From: Diadema setosum
Taxonomy: Eukaryota; Echinodermata; Echinoidea; Diadematoida; Diadematidae
Reading direction: 5' to 3'
Assembly (NCBI GenBank): GCA_033980235.1
Contig: CM067059.1
Span: 26,769,922-26,833,921 of the forward strand
Length of the DNA stretch: 64,000 bases
A program made the position numbers and the translations under genes. Positions 58,320-64,000 of the stretch are shown in pieces; position 1 is the first letter of the stretch, and each line of letters begins with the position of its first letter. The notes under the pieces were generated by a model. The model was not told where the DNA came from. It saw only the letters and a program-made list of their open reading frames with translations, and searched no databases.

Positions 58320-59084
58320 GTGCTGTTGTGTGTCTGCATGTACTGAGTTTGGAGTCTCTGTGTATGATATTTTTAAGATCCTTTCTTCTTGCAGCGCAAA
58401 TCTTTGAGAAACCCAAGCATGATAAAGAATAACGACCAAATTAGACAGACGGAAATATTAACGTTTTAGCTGTAAAATCGCGGATTATTCTCCGTGTCAA
58501 TATTATAAAATGTTATTCGCGCTATAAGAGCAAAGACTCGCATGCACATCGATAAGTTTTCGCGATAAGACCTAAGCTGACGTCTTGGCAAGAAAACTGA
58601 CGCGCTGGGGAGAAGAAAAACGAGCATCAAATGATTTGCCGAGCCCTCGCTGACACATTTTCTTTCGTCAACCGGCTGCGGAAGTATCAATGTTCTCTTA
58701 ATTATTTCGGGATTAATGGGAGATCGCCATCAATTACTGATACTCTCGAATTCGACTTGTCAGCAGACGTCCATGGAAGTTAATCGGGTTAATCAGAGTT
58801 TTTGCAGCCATTTCCGCACCCTCCTACGTATGATCACGTTCCCCTGTCTCCTTCGTCTATAGGCAGACATTTCTCACAAACGTTTCGTTATGTGTTTCAC
58901 TTTTTTATTTCTAAAAAAAAAAGAAAAAGAAAAATAAGCGCGTATTTCTCATTAACGTCCCTTCATCAAAAATGTATACCTATTTACTCAAATTATATGA
59001 AAAATAATAGTTCTCGTTCCATTGCGATGGGCTGCCATTCAAATCAAGCTCTGCTCAATTAAAAATACGCTGTAAGTAGTATAG
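58320..59084. other. Non-coding stretch
   Basis: The part at 58440-58760 is slightly richer in CpG. The minus frame 58466-58690 has no domain. An A-rich tract lies at 58912-58937. Confidence 0.3.
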
Positions 59085-59085
59085 T

Positions 59086-59120
<35 letters not shown>

Positions 59121-59151
59121 TGTTGTTGTTGTTGTTGTAGTAGTAGTAGTT

Positions 59152-59190
<39 letters not shown>

Positions 59191-59207
59191 ATTGTTGTTG
59201 TTATTGA

Positions 59208-59252
<45 letters not shown>
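59085..59252. repeat. (GTA)n / (GTT)n trinucleotide tract
   Basis: Alternating blocks of GTA and GTT repeats over about 168 bases. The asparagine/tyrosine frame on the minus strand reflects these units only. Confidence 0.95.
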
Positions 59253-59253
<1 letters not shown>

Positions 59254-60430
59254 CCCCGCGTTCACATCTGTATGTGAACAGCTTGGTTTGATATGTTTTA
59301 TGCTTTATGTTAAAAAATAAAGATGACACTTTTACACGTTGATATCAAAATCAATTGACTTTTCCCATCCTATATTTTTTTGTCTCTTGTTATGTCCTGC
59401 ATAAATGATATTTATTTTGCCAAGGCACGTGGAGAACCTTATAGCAATACAAAAATGAACGCCCTCCCACCCCACCTCCCCCTAAAAAAAAAAACCCAAC
59501 AACAACAACAACTACAACACACAAATAAACATGGATGGCACAATTTGACTGCGTTTGCACACCATGCGTCTACAATCTTCAGTCAAGCAAAACATTATGT
59601 TTTGCTTTTCATATGAAGGCTGTTAAGACTAAGTTCTTATAGTCTTAATAAGAAGTATATAATATAATTACTATTATGCTATCATTTTTTTGTATTTTTT
59701 AGCCAATCCATCATCACTGACCATTCGATCAAAAATAAGGCGTTACCGTTATCTCTCTAACCACAGATACACTTGTATCTATCAAGTGGTCACAAAGTGA
59801 TTTGCAATTCATTCCTTATTTGGCAGACAAGACTGACAGGATGATCACGTTCCTGAGACGTTGTTGCCATGTTACCCCCCCCCCCCCCCCCCACCAAAAA
59901 AAAAAAAAAAAAGGAAACACAAAACGAAGGTCACTCAGTGAGTTGTTTCGAGATGATATCTTCCGAGATAACACCATAAAAAACAAAAAAAACAGTAATC
60001 CCTTTTTGGATATCCCACGTAGGAAACTTTAGCCTGCTTAATTAAAAGATTATACCAACTTGAGAAGTCTTGAAAAAGCTCCAACCCAAATATGAAGGGT
60101 TCGGAACAAGGAACTCACTATACTTTTGACAAGTTCTAAACACGTCAACAGTGGATCAGCACTTTTCCCCAAGACTGAGATAAAGAGAGGGAGGGAAATA
60201 GAAAAAGAGATATGGAAAAAAAAAGAGAAGAAATAGTTGCCTTTTGTAGAATAAAATAAAAGTTGCTTATTGTGTTTGATGATATACTATTATTCACTGA
60301 TTTTTAACAGCAGACAGCAAACCACCGACCGCTTTGCAGAGTGCTTGATGAGTACAGAAATCACATGGGAGAGAAATTAATTAGAAACCACAAATTGTTA
60401 TTAATAATTATCACCTTCAAGAATTGCGTA
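59253..60430. other. Non-coding stretch with C-then-A tract
   Basis: C runs directly into A at 59874-59913. An AATAAAGATGACA end near 59310-59325 might be a retroelement 3' end. No frame is supported. Confidence 0.35.
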
Positions 60431-60437
60431 ATGAGTC

Positions 60438-60492
60438 GTGTTTTTGTTTTTGTTTTTGATTTGTTTTTGTTTGTTTTTGTTTTGTTTTTACT
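60438..60492. repeat. (TTTTTG)n
   Basis: Irregular T4-5G units. Confidence 0.85.
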
Positions 60493-61190
60493 GACATATC
60501 TATTGTGAATTTCATGTCCAGTTTAATGCTTTACCTGACTAACGATGATGATTATGCGCTCAATATTCGTCCAAAGGTTACCAGGTAGAAAGAGGGCATA
60601 TTAATGATGATGGTGATAGTAGCAGTAGTAGTAGTGGCAATAGGAGCATAATGTAACTACTACTAACAATAATCGTAAAAAACAACATAAATTATAACAC
60701 GAGTAACGTATTATGATAACGACAATAATGAAAATCGTAATACAGGTAGAATTCATGCACGTGATGATACGCCCTCTACGGTAAAAACAAAAGACAGCTG
60801 TATTGGCAGGAAAACGTAAAGGATGAGTGCTATTGCTGTCAACACAGTGAACTAACGACTGACGGAGATCGTCAAGACGTAATAGTATATTCAAAGCAAA
60901 GCTTCCCGGAAGAGGAGGCTTAACCCATCATTAAAGGAAAACAAAAGTCCACAAAATAGCCAAGAAAACTTAAAGGCGATTCAATCAATTCAGGAAAGTG
61001 GCTACACGAGTCACTCAAACTTCACCCAGTGAAATTTTCTGTGCAATAAAACATTGCGATTGGAATTTGACAGCACAGAACAAAAAGAAACAAACGTCAA
61101 CAGAGTATATAGGAAATATCGGATTACACGGGAAGAGGATGAATGAGTGTTACAAAGGGTGTTGAGTGTTACGTCATTTCTTGCGAGATT
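60493..61190. other. Non-coding stretch
   Basis: Short ATG/AGT trinucleotide runs occur at 60603-60640. Nothing else recognised. Confidence 0.35.
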
Positions 61191-61786
61191 CGGTTACACA
61201 TAAATGCAAACTCTTGTTGACTTGTGTTGATCTAGAATACTCTGACCATTGGCAAAAAAGAATATTAGATATGAAATATGTCCCATATATTCTAAAATAA
61301 TCTCTCTATTTTCTCATTATTTTTTAATGAAAACTTGGCTACGTCCACAAAGAATCTTAAAAACCAAGATTCTGTCCATGACAATATCTGTCAATCATCG
61401 CTACATGACGAACTTGCTTAACAAATGACATTGGAATGCACCTTCCCTATTAAAACTGATCTTGCATATGTCCATACTACCAAAAGACACTGTATGGAAA
61501 CACGCATTTCATGCTCAACCTAGGCGAAGGTGCATGCTACTAATGCCTTTTGTTAATCAAATAAGTAATGCAGGAGTGATTGACAGGTGATTTTATTAAC
61601 ATAGTCTTTGTTTGGAAGAAATTTTTGGGGAGGGGCGTATCCAAGTAATGTAAAAAAAAATGACAGAAAAATTGTTTTAAAAACGTATGGAACATATTAA
61701 TCTTTTTGCCACATAAGCGATGATTAGGGTATCATAAATCATATTAACACAAGTCAACATGCATTTGCATTATAGGTCCTTTACAA
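61191..61786. mobile_element. Rearranged relative of family C
   Basis: The left side (ATGCAAACTCTTGTTGACTTG) and right side (CACAAGTCAACATGCATTTG...GTCCTTTA) resemble the family C ends. The right interior follows family C closely: AAGGTGCATGCTACTAATGC, CCTTTTGTTAAT, GTGATTGACAGGTGATTTTA, TTTGGAAGAAATTTTTGGGG. The left interior has the inverted form (GACATTGGAATGCACCTTCC), so this copy is a longer foldback than 57151-57586. Confidence 0.7.
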
Positions 61787-62294
61787 CTTATATTAAACTT
61801 ATACTGATACTTTTTTTTTTTCGAAAGAAACATAGAGTAATGTATCATTGACACCTTGAATAAGGTGGCCACTCATTATCGAACCAGCACCTCAGCGATT
61901 TTTTTTCACGTCCTTGAAGTATAATGATATTAATTAAAATATCAATGCTCGCCCAAGGTTTTCCCCCGTCTTAAAGGAAAACCCTACTCTGTGTTGAATT
62001 TGTTAACCTTGAGAAAAAGTTCGATGTCAGATGAACAAGGCAACGAAAGCTTTGTGGAATCTGACAAACGCAAAGGAAAGTTGTGGAATTTAGTTGTTCA
62101 TATAATTGTGACCTGTTTTTGCGAAATAACAGAATGACGTGAGTATTATTATCATAATGATTTTATCATCTAGCAACTCTAATATTTCCAGGAAATGATT
62201 AAAGATTTGAAATACATTTTTCTTTTTTCTTTTTTTTTTTGGTGTTGATGTAACAAAGAAACAGAAAAAGGTAATGTGAACTTTTATTTTATAC
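61787..62294. other. Non-coding gap
   Basis: T tracts at 61812-61822 and 62221-62241. Nothing else recognised. Confidence 0.35.
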
Positions 62295-62362
62295 GTTCAC
62301 GAAAAAGTGATGTGTACATGTTTTTGTCGAAAAATGATATAAAATTTGAATTGAATTGATAA
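62295..62362 (+). mobile_element. LINE 3' end with TTGAATTGAAT tail
   Basis: GTGTACATGTTTTTGTCGAA is followed by AATGATATAAAATTTG and AATTGAATTGAT. It matches 37919-37995. Confidence 0.6.
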
Positions 62363-64000
62363 TCTTAATCAAATCACACATCCCCCAAATAATTTTTGGT
62401 TGTTTCTTTCATCACTTCAAAGCTTTGTGTCTTCCGTTTTAAGTTTGTCTGTTTGTTTATTTTTCATTAAAACCTACCATTCGCATATACGATACAATGT
62501 TCACAGTAACTGTCTATACGGCATGGACATTTTCCAATGACAATGAATGAAGTAATGTTTGCTTAGTAGTTATTCTGCCATGCATAATGCTGATTGGGTT
62601 TTGATAGAATGACAGGAGAAATTCGCACTGCGCCACCCCCCCCCCCCCCGTTCCCCGTAAACCTGACAGAATGATTCAGATTTCCTTGAACATGGAAGGG
62701 ATGAAAGTTCCTTTCACAGTTTGCAGTGCACAGATAACAAGAAATGTCCATGAAGCTACAAATATCTGTCATGACTCATGTTCATAAGCATAGGAAGTAT
62801 TGTAAGCATTTCATCCATTCTCCACTCCAGACGACAAGGTTTCTTGTCAATCCCCGTTTATAAATATAGGGCTTCCCGCCCAAATATGCATCCTCTAATG
62901 GCTCAAAAATAGAAGTTTTCATGCTGTTTCTCCCTTGACATGCATGGAAACTAAACATGTGCATTTCTTGTCGACAACATTACAGGATCATCAGTCGCTG
63001 AGTGAGTTTGTTTGTAGAGACCTTCCAATTTGTGCACTTTCGTCATCTAGTAAATACTTCATTTGGGACGCACGCAAATACAAATACAAATACACCCATG
63101 CAGACATAACATAAGTATCTGAAATTCACATTCATAATTTTTTTTTTTAATCACAACGGCTTGACAAATATTGCCTTTCGTCAACGTAAATTAGCACTGT
63201 TTTTTCAATGTCTAGAGTGATAGCCATGATCTAATGCTTATTACTGTACGTCGATGAAGGTCAACTACAGAATTATGACAAAGTAAAATGTTTGGCCTTA
63301 TGAAAAGTTCGATGAACCACTAAGAGGTTGAAAAGTATATGATATATATGGCGAATAATGACCCCATTCAACCTAACACCATTGTGTCTATTTCAGAAAC
63401 AATAGAGGTTTTCACATAATCAAAGCAATATTCTATGTTTTTTCCCCCTACGCTTGAAATGTAGATTCACGTCAACTCACAAGATGTGTTGAGGGTTTTA
63501 ATCAAGTTATTCAAGGATGGAGTAAAAGAAAAATCACTTATCAAAGTATTGGATATGCGATGCAGTAATGTTCTTGGATGTCTTATCCACAAGTACAGTG
63601 TATGAGATTCCATAGATTTCCTACATTCAGTGTTAAAACCAATATTATTCTTAAACCGTTAACTACGATATTCAGAAAATGCTCGTTTTTATGCCGCATG
63701 ATAATTCATGTAGGAAAATTTAATGGTCGAAGGGAGATGAAAGGCAATTAATTGGCGTTCTTTACTTCAGAACAATCATGCTATCTGATTAAATATATTT
63801 CCTGTCTTTCAGTCTTCAGGGGCCATATTTTTTTTTTTCTCGAGATAGTGCGCGCAAAGAGAGCGACAAGTGTGTAAGCTCATTAACAAAAGATGGCGCT
63901 CTTTTTACATCCATACCAGTGTCGTATATCTACTGCACTGATCCACACAGCAAATTTTTCTTGTAGTATGTTAACATGTCAATATGTTTTTGGGCCCTGT
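62363..64000. other. Non-coding end of window
   Basis: A C run lies at 62635-62649. Minus frames at 62563-62772 and 62782-62964 are short; the second has ordinary composition but no recognisable domain or splice sites. The last 800 bases show nothing beyond a T tract at 63829-63839. Confidence 0.3.

Noticed and set aside
59059..59265. Asparagine/tyrosine frame on the minus strand
   Set aside because: It is coded by GTA/GTT repeats.
62782..62964. 60-codon minus frame of ordinary composition
   Set aside because: No domain, start context or splice signal supports it.
1..64000. CRISPR arrays, operons, rRNA and bacterial insertion sequences
   Set aside because: Gene density, repeat types and splice-like signals are those of animal nuclear DNA; no regularly spaced unique-spacer array or rRNA sequence was seen.

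Overview
This window looks like AT-rich nuclear DNA from a marine invertebrate. My best guess is an echinoderm, possibly a sea urchin. The evidence is indirect: no bacterial-style gene packing, many foldback elements with TTAA ends, many truncated LINE 3' ends with short tandem tails, microsatellites everywhere, and repeated TAGGCCTA motifs (near 21153, 38783 and 57626). The species is an inference. No complete gene, tRNA, rRNA or CRISPR array could be supported.

Most of the window is intergenic or intronic. A few short segments look like single exons. The best is a minus-strand exon at 17612-17785 that reads as the first part of a CBM20 glycogen/starch-binding domain, with a good start context and a possible donor site. 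Weaker candidates are a C2HC zinc-finger-like 3' coding segment (50482-50652, minus), a possible GPCR/opsin N-terminal exon (41993-42166, plus), an unrecognised coding-looking exon (11909-12259, minus) and a Q/N-rich first-exon candidate (9652-9834, plus).

The main large-scale feature is a head-to-tail duplication of about 4.3-4.6 kb (19443-23741 and 23742-28321). The copies are very similar by eye. They differ by a 145-bp block present only in copy 2, by dinucleotide-tract length and by scattered substitutions.

Mobile DNA explains much of the rest. A 5'-truncated, frame-broken non-LTR retrotransposon (about 30850-32682) carries a nested 183-bp TIR element with a clean TA duplication. Two short foldback families with TTAA ends (called A and B here) have several copies each. 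Two of them abut at 34010-34013 and share one TTAA. A third family, C, has a clear copy at 57151-57586 and a rearranged relative at 61191-61786. A 1.1-kb element full of TTCGTA/TACGAA palindromes lies at 51098-52183. At least eight LINE 3' ends occur, several with pentanucleotide tails.

Several foldbacks have a simple-sequence tract as their loop or core (1091-1364, 2087-2211, 14064-14135, 58235-58319). This recurring structure may be the most distinctive one here. Coding calls rest on reading the sequence only; repeat-family names are by similarity of ends and motifs, not by database search.
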